Below, one piece after another: positions 1 through 8,178 of a stretch of 64,000 nucleotides of DNA. The first letter of the stretch is position 1, and each line of letters starts with the position of its first letter. Under the pieces are notes generated by a model. The model made no database searches and had not been told where the DNA came from. It was given only the letters and a program-made list of their open reading frames with translations. This stretch comes from Acidimicrobiaceae bacterium (lineage in GTDB: Bacteria > Actinomycetota > Acidimicrobiia > Acidimicrobiales > UBA8190): assembly GCA_003151955.1 (NCBI GenBank), contig PLZB01000085.1, positions 34,167 through 98,166 on the forward strand, given 5' to 3'. A program made the position numbers and the translations under genes.

Positions 1-54
1 CCGGAAGGTGGTCGGGGCCTGACGATCAAGATCGAGCTCACGACCCCGGATTGA
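1..54 (+). CDS. 3' end of a truncated upstream gene
   Basis: The reading frame is open from the first base of the window and ends at a TGA at 52-54, giving the C-terminal residues PEGGRGLTIKIELTTPD. The codons match the GC-rich style of the neighbours, so this is probably a genuine gene tail. There is too little sequence to assign a family. It is followed after 45 bases by an acyl-CoA dehydrogenase on the same strand, so the two may be co-transcribed. Confidence 0.4.
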   Translation, partial: PEGGRGLTIKIELTTPD

Positions 55-99
55 GGTCCTGAGGGTGCGCCGGGGGGACCTCGGAGGTAGGTTCCGGGC

Positions 100-1368
100 A
101 TGCCCATCAACATCAGCCCCATCGCCGGCCTCGACGACTCGGTCAACGACATCCGGCTGCGGACGGCGGCGTTCGTCAACGCCGAGATCCTCCCCAACGA
201 GGCCCGGCTCTGGGCGTCGACGAGCGGGCTGGACTTCCCCGAGGAGGAGCGGGAGCACGAGCGGCGCCAGATCATCGAGCTCAGGGAGTCCATCAAGGCC
301 AAGGTCAACGAGGCCGGACTCTGGGCCCCCCACCTCCCGAAGGAGTACGGGGGGATGGGGCTCGACTTCCTCTCCCTGGCCTACATGTACGAGATCCTGG
401 CCTACGCCACCGGGGCGGCCAAGCTCTTCGGGATCGCCGCCCCCAACTCGGGGAACGCCACCATCCTGGTGAAGTACGGGACGGAGGAGCAGAAGGAGAA
501 GTGGCTCCTCCCCCTCATCGACGGGACCCTGGAGTCGGGGTTCTCGATGACGGAGCCCGACAACGCCGGGAGCGACCCCCGGTCGATCAAGACCGAGGCC
601 GTCCGCGACGGCGACGACTGGGTCATCAACGGCCACAAGTGGTTCACCTCGAATGGGATCGACGCCAACTTCTTCATCGTGATGTGCCGGGCCAACGACC
701 CGACGGGGGAGCTGGGGAAGCCGGGGCAGATGAGCCAGATCATCGTCCCCACCGACACGGCCGGGGTGAAGATCGTCCGGGGGATCGGGATCTTCGGACA
801 CGCCACCTCGGACCACTGCGAGGTCCTCTACGAGAACGTCCGGGTCCCCATCGCCAACACCCTGGGACTGGTGGGCCAGGGCCATCAGGCCGCCCAGGAT
901 CGGCTGGGGGCGGGCCGGGTCTACCACTGCATGAACTCGATCGGGCAGATGTGGCGGGCCTTCGACCTCATGGTGGAGCGGTCACTCGTCCGGGAGGTCC
1001 ACGGGGGGCTGCTCAAGGACAAGGAGTTCATCCAGGGCTTCATCGCCGACAGCTACATGGACATCCAGTCGGCCCGGCTCCTCACCATCCATGCCGCCGA
1101 GAAGGTGGCCCAGGGGGACCCCGGGGCCCGGACGGCCATCTCGTCGATCAAGGTCTTCGTCCCGGCCGCCTTCCACCGGGTCGTCGACCGGGCCATCCAG
1201 GTCTGGGGCGGGGCAGGGGTCTCGAACGACCTCCCCCTGTCGGTCATGTACCTCGCCGCCCGGGTCCTCCGCCTCGCCGACGGCCCCGACGAGGTCCACC
1301 GGATTCTGATCGCCAAGAACGTCATCCACCAGTACGAGTCCGGGGTGTCGATGGACTTCGGGAACTGA
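100..1368 (+). CDS. acyl-CoA dehydrogenase family protein
   Basis: A flavin (FAD) enzyme that would introduce an alpha,beta double bond into an acyl-CoA thioester during fatty-acid or related acyl-CoA oxidation in the cytoplasm. The 422-residue length is normal for the family. Visible signatures are the N-terminal helical domain, the middle-domain motif FSMTEPDNAGSDP (about residues 148-160) followed by VINGHKWFTSNG, and the C-terminal DGPDEVHRILIAKN segment. At the position where medium-chain enzymes carry the catalytic YEGT glutamate this protein has ADGP, as in the ACAD10/11-like branch, so the catalytic base may be Asp or lie elsewhere. A GGAGGT ribosome site at 83-88 precedes the ATG. 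Substrate is unknown. Confidence 0.9.
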   Translation: MPINISPIAGLDDSVNDIRLRTAAFVNAEILPNEARLWASTSGLDFPEEEREHERRQIIELRESIKAKVNEAGLWAPHLPKEYGGMGLDFLSLAYMYEILAYATGAAKLFGIAAPNSGNATILVKYGTEEQKEKWLLPLIDGTLESGFSMTEPDNAGSDPRSIKTEAVRDGDDWVINGHKWFTSNGIDANFFIVMCRANDPTGELGKPGQMSQIIVPTDTAGVKIVRGIGIFGHATSDHCEVLYENVRVPIANTLGLVGQGHQAAQDRLGAGRVYHCMNSIGQMWRAFDLMVERSLVREVHGGLLKDKEFIQGFIADSYMDIQSARLLTIHAAEKVAQGDPGARTAISSIKVFVPAAFHRVVDRAIQVWGGAGVSNDLPLSVMYLAARVLRLADGPDEVHRILIAKNVIHQYESGVSMDFGN

Positions 1369-1378
1369 GGCGGGAGGC

Positions 1379-1993
1379 TCAGCCCCGGGCCGGGGCCTGG
1401 CTCGCCGCCGAGTAGCTGTCCTGCCAGCCCGAGGCGGGCCGGGTCGGCACCCCGCCGGTCCCGGCTGTGCACGACGTCGGTCCGGCCATTGGGGAGACGC
1501 CGTAGAAGGTGCCCCCCGAGGGGATCCCGGCGGCCCGGAGCTCCGGTGTCGGGTCGGTGGAGAGCTCGATGGCGGCCCAGCAGGACGCCTTGCCGGGTGG
1601 TCCGGGGATCGAGTGTCCGAAAGAGCAGCTCGCGGGTCCGAGGGGGGCCATCGCTGCGGCCAGCTCCACGGCCTGGCAGGCGGGGCCGTCCACGCAGGCG
1701 TTCATGCTGATGTCGTTGGTCCCGGCCAGGGCCGGGCCCTGGTCGATCCAGGTGAACTCGGGGGCGCTGGCCACCAGGACGGGACGGATGGCGGAGTAGC
1801 TCTGGTTGTTGTTCTCGTACTGGGAGGCGGCCTCGGTCAGGGCGTTGGTCAGGTTCGACTGGGCGGCCCGGAAGTTCTGGTCGCCGGTGGCCGGGCAGGA
1901 CCGGCTCCAGAGGAGGACGCCGCCGGCGGGAACGAGGAGGCCGAGCACCAGCACCGCCGGGATGAAGCGTCGGAGCCCCCTGTCGGTGTCCAT
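1379..1993 (-). CDS. pilin/pseudopilin-like single-pass membrane protein
   Basis: A 204-residue protein with a short basic N-terminus (MDTDRGLRRF), one hydrophobic helix (about residues 8-30), then an extracellular region beginning with AAQSNLTNALTEAASQYENN and YSAIRP. The AAQSNL...ALTEA...Y pattern after the membrane helix resembles the stalk of actinobacterial type IV pilin-like proteins. The classical G/FTLIE prepilin peptidase site is not evident, so the pilin link is an inference. The globular part contains several cysteines that could form disulfides outside the cell. The start was set at 1993 because AAGAAGG lies just upstream; an earlier in-frame ATG at 2050 would add a charged leader. 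It is transcribed divergently from the next gene. Confidence 0.6.
   Translation of the reverse strand: MDTDRGLRRFIPAVLVLGLLVPAGGVLLWSRSCPATGDQNFRAAQSNLTNALTEAASQYENNNQSYSAIRPVLVASAPEFTWIDQGPALAGTNDISMNACVDGPACQAVELAAAMAPLGPASCSFGHSIPGPPGKASCWAAIELSTDPTPELRAAGIPSGGTFYGVSPMAGPTSCTAGTGGVPTRPASGWQDSYSAASQAPARG
1382..1396. terminator. GC-rich hairpin between convergent genes
   Basis: GCCCCG-GGC-CGGGGC forms a perfect 6-bp stem with a 3-base loop. It lies just after the acyl-CoA dehydrogenase stop and inside the last codons of the convergent pilin-like gene. There is no T-tract, so terminator function is only a possibility. Confidence 0.25.
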
Positions 1994-2097
1994 GCCCTTC
2001 TTTGACGGCCGGCAGGGCCGGTTGGTTGACACCCTCCGGCCGCCCAACAATGGACGGGGTCCGAAAGATGGGTCCCGGGTGCGCCGATGATGGGGGG

Positions 2098-4278
2098 GTG
2101 ACGAGTCGGCGTCGGGTCCTGACCCCGGGGAGGTCGGTCCTGGCCGCGGTGGCGGTGGTCGTGGCCCTGGGAGTACCCACCGGGCCTCCGGCCGGGGCGG
2201 TCCGGGCCGCAGGAGTGCACGTCCCCCACGTGACGGTGCCGGCCGGGCTCCCGTCCCATCTGGCCTTCGGGGTGGCGGCCGAGCCCCCGGACCTGACGGG
2301 GTGGATGCCGGCCAGCGGGGTCCCCTGGGACTACGCCTACACCTACCTGGCCGCCGGGGTGAACACCGGGAACGGCTGGGAGACCTGGAACACGGCTGCC
2401 CAGTACCCCCTCTGGTACGCCCAGTCGGCCGCCGCCCACGGCGAGGTCCCGACCTTCCCCTACTACATGCTCCTCCAGAGCTCGGGGAGCTGCAACGGTT
2501 GCGCCGAGGCCCAACGGGACCTCTCCAACCTGAACAACGCCGGCCTGATGGCCAGCTACTTCGCCGACTACACGATGCTCATGAAGCGGCTGGGCTCGGG
2601 GACCTGGGGGGGGATCACCGGGTTCGGGGGGACGGCGATCGTCCAGGTCGAGCCGGACCTCTCCGGCTACGCCACCCAGGCCGTCCTGGACAACGGGGCC
2701 GACTGCTACGGGTTCTGCACGGGCCAGGGTGACAACCCGGCCCTCCTGGGGGCCTCGGTGGCCTCCTCGGGGGACCCGGATGTCGCTAGCTACCCCAACA
2801 CCTACCAGGGCTTCAGCCAGGCCCTGGCCCACCTCCGGGACCTCTACGCCCCCAACGTCCTCCTCGGCTACCACGTGAGCTGCTGGGCCGCCCTCTTCGA
2901 CGTCTGCTCCTCGACCGACCCCAGCCTGGACGTGACCGGCCTGGCCCACACGGTGGCCTCCTTCGCCGACCAGGCCGGGGTGACCCAGGTCCCGGCCGGG
3001 ACCCACCCCTACGACCTGGTCTTCACCGACGTGGCCGACCGGGACTCCACCGTCTCCGGGATCTGGTGGGACCAGCTGAACGTGACCCTCCCGAACTTCC
3101 ACCGGTGGGAGAGCTTCGTGGCCGCCGTCACCGCCACCACCGGGAAGGGTGTCGTCCTCTGGCAGGTCCCCGAGGGGAACCAGTACTTCCGGACCGACGA
3201 CGGGAGCGCCTGGCACCGCCAGGACAACCGGGCCCAGTACTTCTTCGAGCACCCCCGGGAGCTGGTGGCGGCCGGGATCGTCGGGGTCATGTTCGGCTCG
3301 GGGGGCAACGGCCAGTCCACCCAGAACACCGACGCCGCCGGCGACGGGATCACGAACCCCCCGGCCCAGTGCACCAGCCTCGGGGTCAGCTCGGGCCAGG
3401 TCTGCAACAGCCACGTCTCGACGGTCAGCGACGACGACGGGGGCTACCTCCGGCTGGCCGGGGCCGCCTACTACGCCGACCCCGTCCCCCTCACCGGCGG
3501 TGGGGGAGGAGGGGGGAGCGGGGGCTACCTGGAGGTGGCCTCCGACGGGGGGATCTTCGCCTTCGGGGCGTCCTTCCACGGATCCATGGGGGGGACCCCC
3601 CTGAACGAGCCGGTGGTGGGTCTGGCCTCGTCGTTGCCCTCCGCAGGAGTGTCGGGCTACTGGGAGGTGGCCTCGGACGGGGGGATCTTCGCCTTCGGCG
3701 ACGCCGGCTTCCACGGCTCGATGGGCGGGACCCGCCTGAACGAGCCGGTGGTGGGGATGGCCTCGGACCCGGCCACGGGGGGCTACTGGGAGGTGGCCGC
3801 CGACGGGGGGATCTTCGCCTTCGGGGCCCCCTTCGAGGGGTCGATGGGTGGGAGGCCCCTCAACGCGCCCATCGTGGCCATGGCGGCAACCGCCGACGGG
3901 GGCGGCTACTTCGAGGTGGCCTCGGACGGGGGGATCTTCGCCTTCGGCGACGCCCGCTTCCAGGGATCCATGGGGGGGACTCCGCTGAACATGCCGGTGG
4001 TGGGGATGGCCGTCGATTGCCCCTCCGGAGGAGTGTGTGGTTATTGGGAGGTGGCCTCCGACGGAGGGATCTTCGCCTTCGGGGCCCCCTTCCACGGCTC
4101 GATGGGTGGGACCCCGCTGGACCGGCCGGTGGTGGGTTTGGCCGTCGACTCGGTCACCCTGGGTTACTGGGAGGTGGCCTCGGACGGGGGGATCTTCGCC
4201 TTCGGGGCCCCCTTCCACGGGTCGATGGGCGGGGTGCCGCTCGACCGGCCGGTGGTGGGGATGGCCGCCTCGGCCTGA
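2098..4278 (+). CDS. secreted glycoside-hydrolase-like protein with C-terminal six-fold repeats
   Basis: A secreted two-part protein of about 726 residues. The GTG start at 2098 gives a clear signal peptide (basic RRR, hydrophobic core LAAVAVVVALGV, then PPAGA). ATG codons at 2050 and 2068 are alternatives. The first 470 residues look like a TIM-barrel hydrolase. Aromatic-rich strands, a VQVEPD segment and repeated FADYT/YDLVFTDVADRD acidic motifs are visible, but I cannot name the glycoside hydrolase family. A glycine linker (GGGGGGGSGG) leads to six repeats of about 41-45 residues, each of the type GYWEVASDGGIFAFG...GSMGG.PLN.PVVGMA. Such repeats are common in secreted Acidimicrobiia proteins and may form a propeller that binds the envelope or a polysaccharide. 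The final repeat ends the protein without an anchor. Confidence 0.7.
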   Translation: MTSRRRVLTPGRSVLAAVAVVVALGVPTGPPAGAVRAAGVHVPHVTVPAGLPSHLAFGVAAEPPDLTGWMPASGVPWDYAYTYLAAGVNTGNGWETWNTAAQYPLWYAQSAAAHGEVPTFPYYMLLQSSGSCNGCAEAQRDLSNLNNAGLMASYFADYTMLMKRLGSGTWGGITGFGGTAIVQVEPDLSGYATQAVLDNGADCYGFCTGQGDNPALLGASVASSGDPDVASYPNTYQGFSQALAHLRDLYAPNVLLGYHVSCWAALFDVCSSTDPSLDVTGLAHTVASFADQAGVTQVPAGTHPYDLVFTDVADRDSTVSGIWWDQLNVTLPNFHRWESFVAAVTATTGKGVVLWQVPEGNQYFRTDDGSAWHRQDNRAQYFFEHPRELVAAGIVGVMFGSGGNGQSTQNTDAAGDGITNPPAQCTSLGVSSGQVCNSHVSTVSDDDGGYLRLAGAAYYADPVPLTGGGGGGGSGGYLEVASDGGIFAFGASFHGSMGGTPLNEPVVGLASSLPSAGVSGYWEVASDGGIFAFGDAGFHGSMGGTRLNEPVVGMASDPATGGYWEVAADGGIFAFGAPFEGSMGGRPLNAPIVAMAATADGGGYFEVASDGGIFAFGDARFQGSMGGTPLNMPVVGMAVDCPSGGVCGYWEVASDGGIFAFGAPFHGSMGGTPLDRPVVGLAVDSVTLGYWEVASDGGIFAFGAPFHGSMGGVPLDRPVVGMAASA
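3523..4278 (+). repeat. six in-frame tandem repeats of 117-135 bp
   Basis: Repeat units begin at 3523, 3655, 3781, 3904, 4039 and 4162, each coding GY(W/L/F)EVA(S/A)DGGIFAFG and GSMGG. The core of each unit is highly conserved at both DNA and protein level. The linker between units varies in length (for example two units carry an extra cysteine-containing insert). This suggests expansion by tandem duplication. Confidence 0.9.
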
Positions 4279-4289
4279 GCCGGGCGGGA

Positions 4290-5690
4290 TCAGCCGGCGG
4301 ATCCGGCCCACGTGGCGTTGGACGGGGCGAGGGCCAGGCAGAGCTGCGGGGTCGGACAGACGGGGACGAAGTCGAAGGCATTTGCCTCCACCTCGGTCCA
4401 GCCCGAGACCCCGAAGCCGGGACCGAGACTGTCGAACAGGTGGCCGCCGGTGTCGACGGTGCAACGATTGGCCGAGGCGCAGCTGATGTAGTTCTCGAAC
4501 TGCAGGGGGGCCCCGGCTGCCACGACCTCCGACGTCCAGAGCCCCTGGGTGGCCGAGGTGGCGGTGAGGACGGTACCGCCGGCGTCGACGGCGGCGCAGA
4601 AGGAGACCGACGGGCAGGAGACGCCAAGGATCTGGTCGTAGTAGTCCACAAGGTTGGAGACAGGAGATTCGGTCCGGGGGTCGGTGACGGCCACGTCCAC
4701 GGTCCAGGCCGCGGCGGTCCCTGTCGGGTCGGTCGAGACGAGGACCTCGCCCTTGGACGCCCCGATGACGCAGAAGTGGGAGTTGGCGCAGCTGGCCGAG
4801 AAGACCCCGCTGTCACCCGTGAAGTCGCGACCGCCGAGGGGAAGGGTGACGGCAGTCCAGCTTCCTGCTACCGCCGGTGTGCGACTGGTGACGACCTCGC
4901 CATTTCGGTCGAGCGCCAGGCAGAGATCGACGGAGGGGCAGCTGAGTCCGAAATAGCCGCCGCCGTCGTTCGTGTCGACCGGTATCCAGGGCCCCGTCGC
5001 TGGGCTGGTGCTCGCCATGATCTCGGCGTTGGCGGCGATGCAGAGGGACCGGCTGGCGCAGGTCGCCGTGTCGGCGCGGGCGGGGAGAGGGGTCGCTTCC
5101 CAAGGCCCAGACCCGGTGGGGTCAGCGGTGGTCCAGACCTCCACTCCGGTCGGGGACGTTGTCGAGATCTGGGTGAATCCCACGACGAGGCAGAAGCCGT
5201 CCGAGGTGCAGCTCCAGGGCTGCAGCTGCGGACCGGCCTGGAGGACCCGCCCCCCCAGGTTGCCGACGGTCTTCCATGTCGGCGGTGGAGGTGGCGGGGG
5301 GTTGGTCGTGGTGGTGACGGGCGACAGGGTGGTGGTGACGGGGAAGGTGGTCGGAACCGAGACCGTCGGCGCCGAGGTGGTTGGTGCCGGGATCGTGGTG
5401 GTCGGCACCGGCACTGTGACCGGGGGCGCAACTGTCGAGGTCGAGGTGGTGGTCGGGTCGGTGACCGGGTCGGTCACCGAGGTGGCCCGGTGGGCGGCCG
5501 GGACGGCCAGGAGGGGGACGGCCACGGCCAGGGCCACCCCGACGGCGACCAGGGGGGTGGCCACCCTTCGGATGGTCCGGTTCCGCCGCCGGGCCCGGAC
5601 CCGGCGCTCGATGCCGGGGTTCCCGTCTCCTGGTTCGTAAGCGTCGGCCTCGGCCCGGAGGAGGTCGGGGAGCTGGTCGTCGAGGGTCAT
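4290..5690 (-). CDS. membrane-anchored propeller protein, candidate anti-sigma factor
   Basis: 466 residues: a cytoplasmic N-terminus of about 40 residues (MTLDDQLPDLLRAEADAYEP, then an Arg-rich stretch), one transmembrane helix (about 44-66, VATPLVAVGVALAVAVPLLAV), a Thr/Pro-rich linker (about 75-138), and an extracytoplasmic domain with repeated C-x5-6-C-x-A(V/L)D units such as SFCAAVD and DLCLALD, resembling a beta-propeller. The ATG overlaps the stop of the ECF sigma gene as ATGA, so translation is coupled. Short cytoplasmic domain plus membrane helix plus sensor domain encoded directly after an ECF sigma gene is the usual architecture of anti-sigma factors, but no zinc-type HxxxCxxC motif is present. 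The function is therefore inferred from context. Confidence 0.65.
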   Translation of the reverse strand: MTLDDQLPDLLRAEADAYEPGDGNPGIERRVRARRRNRTIRRVATPLVAVGVALAVAVPLLAVPAAHRATSVTDPVTDPTTTSTSTVAPPVTVPVPTTTIPAPTTSAPTVSVPTTFPVTTTLSPVTTTTNPPPPPPPTWKTVGNLGGRVLQAGPQLQPWSCTSDGFCLVVGFTQISTTSPTGVEVWTTADPTGSGPWEATPLPARADTATCASRSLCIAANAEIMASTSPATGPWIPVDTNDGGGYFGLSCPSVDLCLALDRNGEVVTSRTPAVAGSWTAVTLPLGGRDFTGDSGVFSASCANSHFCVIGASKGEVLVSTDPTGTAAAWTVDVAVTDPRTESPVSNLVDYYDQILGVSCPSVSFCAAVDAGGTVLTATSATQGLWTSEVVAAGAPLQFENYISCASANRCTVDTGGHLFDSLGPGFGVSGWTEVEANAFDFVPVCPTPQLCLALAPSNATWAGSAG

Positions 5691-6223
5691 CGGAGGGCCT
5701 CCAATTCGCGGGAGAGGGTGGCGAGAGCCCGGTGGAGATGGGACTTGACGGCCCCGGGGGAGATCCCCATGACCTCGGCCATCTCCGCCTCGTGGAGGCC
5801 CTCGTAGAAGCGGAGGACGACGGCCTCCCGCTGGCGGTGGGGGAGTTGACGGAGGGCCTGGCGGAGGGGGACCTCGGCGGCGATCCGGCCGATGTCCTCC
5901 TCGGGGCCGGCCACGTCGGGGGGTGGGGGGGAGGGGTGCCGGCGGGCCACCACGGCCCGGCGGATCCGGGAACGGCAGAGGTTGGTGACGGTGGTCCGAA
6001 GGTAGGCCTCGGGGGCGTCGAGCGATTCCCAGCGCTCCGAGAGCCGGGCGAAGGCCTCCTGGGCCATCTCCTCCCCGGCCGGGAAGTCCCCGAGGAGGAG
6101 GCCGGCGAGCCGGGCCGTCTCCCGGTAGTGGAGCCGGTAGAGCTCGTCGAGGCCGGGCCGGGACGCCGTCGGGGCCACCACGGCGTCGCCCTCGCCGCGC
6201 TCCCCCGTCCAGGCCACCGTCAT
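5687..6223 (-). CDS. ECF-type RNA polymerase sigma factor
   Basis: A 178-residue sigma-70 family regulator that would direct RNA polymerase to a small regulon. Region 2 is seen as ELYRLHYRETARLAGLLLGD...AEEMAQEAFARL-like sequence followed by AYLRTTVTNLCRSRIRR. Region 4 is seen as LRQLPHRQREAVVLRFYEG and the helix-turn-helix AEMAEVMGISPGAVKSHLHR. The spacer between regions is Pro-rich. The start is either 6232 (MGAM) or 6223; GGGAGGG upstream fits 6223 better. The stop overlaps the start of the membrane-anchored partner (ATGA), which supports a sigma/anti-sigma unit. The trigger is unknown. Confidence 0.85.
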   Translation of the reverse strand: MTVAWTGERGEGDAVVAPTASRPGLDELYRLHYRETARLAGLLLGDFPAGEEMAQEAFARLSERWESLDAPEAYLRTTVTNLCRSRIRRAVVARRHPSPPPPDVAGPEEDIGRIAAEVPLRQALRQLPHRQREAVVLRFYEGLHEAEMAEVMGISPGAVKSHLHRALATLSRELEALR

Positions 6224-6239
6224 CGCCCCCATACCCTCC

Positions 6240-6268
6240 CAGACGCCCGCCGCCGGATTCGGTTTACC
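6240..6268 (-). promoter_or_regulatory. candidate ECF autoregulatory promoter
   Basis: On the minus strand GGTAAACC (6268-6261) and CGTCTG (6245-6240) are separated by 15 bases just upstream of the sigma gene. An AAC-containing -35 and a CGTC -10 are typical of ECF-recognised promoters, which often control the sigma gene itself. This is pattern matching only. Confidence 0.35.
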
Positions 6269-6292
6269 GGGGCGTCCGGCCGGGCCGGAACG

Positions 6293-6298
6293 TAGCCT
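6293..6298 (+). promoter_or_regulatory. -10 element TAGCCT, leaderless start of the 6305 gene
   Basis: TAGCCT lies 6 bases before the ATG at 6305 and no ribosome-binding site is present between them, so transcription probably starts at or next to the ATG. Confidence 0.5.
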
Positions 6299-6304
6299 GG
6301 CCCC

Positions 6305-7111
6305 ATGACCTCCGCATCCACCGCCCTCGACGGGATCCTCGACGAGCTCGAGCAGGAGCACGCCGAGCTGGACCGCCTCGTGGCCGGTCTCGACGAGGCC
6401 GGTTGGGACCTCCCCACCCCGGCCGAGGGCTGGCAGGTCCGGGACCAGATCAGCCACCTCGCCTTCTTCGACGACACCGCCACCATGGCCCTCACCGACC
6501 CCCCCGGCTTCGCCGCCGCCGCCGAGGCGGCCCTGGCCCGGGCCGGGGACCCCATGCAGGAGCACCTCGACCGGGGCCGGGACATGCCCGGGAAGGACGT
6601 CCTCTCCTGGTGGCGGGGGGCCCGGAAGGTGATGGTGGGGGCGGCCCGCTCGGCCGACCCCGCCGCCCGGGTCCCCTGGTTCGGGCCCCCCATGAGCCTC
6701 ATGTCCTTCGTCACGGCCCGGCTCATGGAGACCTGGGCCCACGGCCTCGACGTGGCCGACACCTTCGGGGTCGCTCCGGTCCCCTCGGCCCGGCTCCGCC
6801 ACGTCGCCTACCTCGGGGTCCGGGCCCGGGACTACTCCTACCTGGTCCGGGGCCTCGAGGTCCCGGCCGGGACCGTCCTGGTCGAGCTCACCGCCCCCGA
6901 CGGGGACCGCTGGAGCTGGGGGGAGGACGGTGGCGAGCCCGCCGACTCGGTCCGGGGCCCCGCCCTCGACTTCTGCCTGGTCGTGACCCAGCGCCGGCAC
7001 CTGGCCGACACCGCCCTCGTCGTCGAGGGACCCCTGGCCACCGAGTGGATGGGGATCGCCCAGGCCTTCGCCGGGGGTCCCGGTCCGGGCCGTCCTCCCC
7101 GCCCGGCCTGA
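6305..7111 (+). CDS. TIGR03084-type metal-binding DinB/MDMPI-fold protein
   Basis: 268 residues with the four-helix DinB/maleylpyruvate-isomerase N-terminal fold. The likely metal ligands are His51 (QISHLAFFD), Glu142 and His146 (METWAHGLDV). The C-terminal half (about residues 165-260) is the family's second domain. Members are common in actinobacteria and often called metal-binding or mycothiol-dependent-like proteins. The substrate is not known. It stands alone between the divergent sigma gene and the convergent lgt gene, so context gives no hint of pathway. Confidence 0.8.
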   Translation: MTSASTALDGILDELEQEHAELDRLVAGLDEAGWDLPTPAEGWQVRDQISHLAFFDDTATMALTDPPGFAAAAEAALARAGDPMQEHLDRGRDMPGKDVLSWWRGARKVMVGAARSADPAARVPWFGPPMSLMSFVTARLMETWAHGLDVADTFGVAPVPSARLRHVAYLGVRARDYSYLVRGLEVPAGTVLVELTAPDGDRWSWGEDGGEPADSVRGPALDFCLVVTQRRHLADTALVVEGPLATEWMGIAQAFAGGPGPGRPPRPA

Positions 7112-7120
7112 CCGGCCGGG

Positions 7121-8032
7121 TCAGGGCCCGGCGTCGCCCCCGGTCGGGTCCCCCTCGTCCTCGGCGTCGCCCGAGGCCGACACCGGGACCGGGACCGGGA
7201 CCGGATCGGGCTCGATCTCGACCCCCCCGTCGGCTGCCACCGCCGGGAGGCCGGCCCCCCGCCGCTGTCGGCGCATCAGGAAGACCATGGTCAGGACCCC
7301 GGCCGCGAAGAGGGCCAGGCCGGCCCCCTGGACCAGGTCGGAGCCGACCCGGCTGGAGTCGGTCAGCCAGAGATGCTGCTCGGCCAGCCGCTCCAGGCCC
7401 CAGAGGGCCATGGTGGCCGAGATGATGAACCCGGTGGGCCGCTTGGGGAAGCGCCGCTCCAGGTAGATGAGGACGCCGAAGATCAGGAAGGACTCGACGG
7501 CCTGGAAGATGGGGACGGGGAGCTCCTTCGGGGTGTAGCCCCCGGCCCCGTTGGCGTACTCCATCCCGAACCACTGGCTGGTGGGGTGGCCCCCCCCGTT
7601 GATCATCAGCTGGGGGCCGAGGAGCCGGCCGATGCCCCAGGAGGCCATGAGGACCGGGGCCACCAGGTCGAGGAGCTTCATGGCGGTGAGCTCACGACAG
7701 GCCCGCCGGGTCGTGATGATCCCCACCGGGACGGCCCCGAGGAGACCACCGAAGGACGAGAGTCCCCCGTTCCAGATCTGGAGGATCTGCCCCGGGTCGT
7801 GGGCGTAGAGGGACCAGTTGGCGGCCACGTGGACGGCCCGGGCGCCGACGATGGCCGAGACGATGACCCAGAGGAAGACCCCGGTGAGCCACTCCCAGGG
7901 GTAGCCGGCGTAGCGGAGCCGCCGCTCGAGGTAGCGGTAGCCGAACCAGAAGGTGACGGCCAGGCCAATCCCGTAGGTGTGGATGACGAGGGGGGTCCAG
8001 AAGAAGTGGAAGGCGACGGGGATCGGTCTCAC
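7121..8032 (-). CDS. lgt: prolipoprotein diacylglyceryl transferase-like protein
   Basis: A polytopic membrane enzyme of about 303 residues that would transfer diacylglycerol from phosphatidylglycerol to the lipobox cysteine of exported lipoproteins. The Lgt signature is recognisable as GIGRLLGPQLMINGGGHPT, with conserved Arg and Gly residues, followed by GMEY. Seven hydrophobic segments can be traced, and the C-terminal tail is acidic and Pro/Val-rich. I chose the GTG at 8032 (protein start VRPIPVAFHFF) because GAGGA lies 5 bases upstream and the longer frame to 8164 adds a Pro/Arg-rich, non-conserved leader. Substrates in this window could include the lipoproteins encoded at 31049 and 48392. 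Sequence divergence from the classical HGGL/GRIGNF form makes an Lgt-like paralogue possible. Confidence 0.8.
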   Translation of the reverse strand: MRPIPVAFHFFWTPLVIHTYGIGLAVTFWFGYRYLERRLRYAGYPWEWLTGVFLWVIVSAIVGARAVHVAANWSLYAHDPGQILQIWNGGLSSFGGLLGAVPVGIITTRRACRELTAMKLLDLVAPVLMASWGIGRLLGPQLMINGGGHPTSQWFGMEYANGAGGYTPKELPVPIFQAVESFLIFGVLIYLERRFPKRPTGFIISATMALWGLERLAEQHLWLTDSSRVGSDLVQGAGLALFAAGVLTMVFLMRRQRRGAGLPAVAADGGVEIEPDPVPVPVPVSASGDAEDEGDPTGGDAGP

Positions 8033-8178
8033 GGAGGTCCTCGGCTCGGGGTGGGGCAGGTCGGGGCGACCGGGGGACCAGCGTACCGCCCGGTCGGGCC
8101 GGCCCCGGCTCGCCCCCGGCAGGGCAGGCGGCGTAGCGTCGGCGGGGGTGCGCTCGGGGCGCACCGGGGAGGGGTCCG

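Noticed and set aside
3523..4278. CRISPR-like repeats
   Set aside because: The units are coding, in frame, over 115 bp long and have no spacers of uniform length.
1849..4464. An 871-codon minus-strand open frame
   Set aside because: Antisense shadow of the repeat protein; repetitive Gly/His/Pro composition merely mirrors the repeats.
3066..5807. A 913-codon plus-strand open frame, Arg/Gly/Pro-rich
   Set aside because: It is the out-of-frame shadow of the repeat protein and the antisense of the membrane partner; GC-rich DNA rarely has stops and no conserved motif appears.
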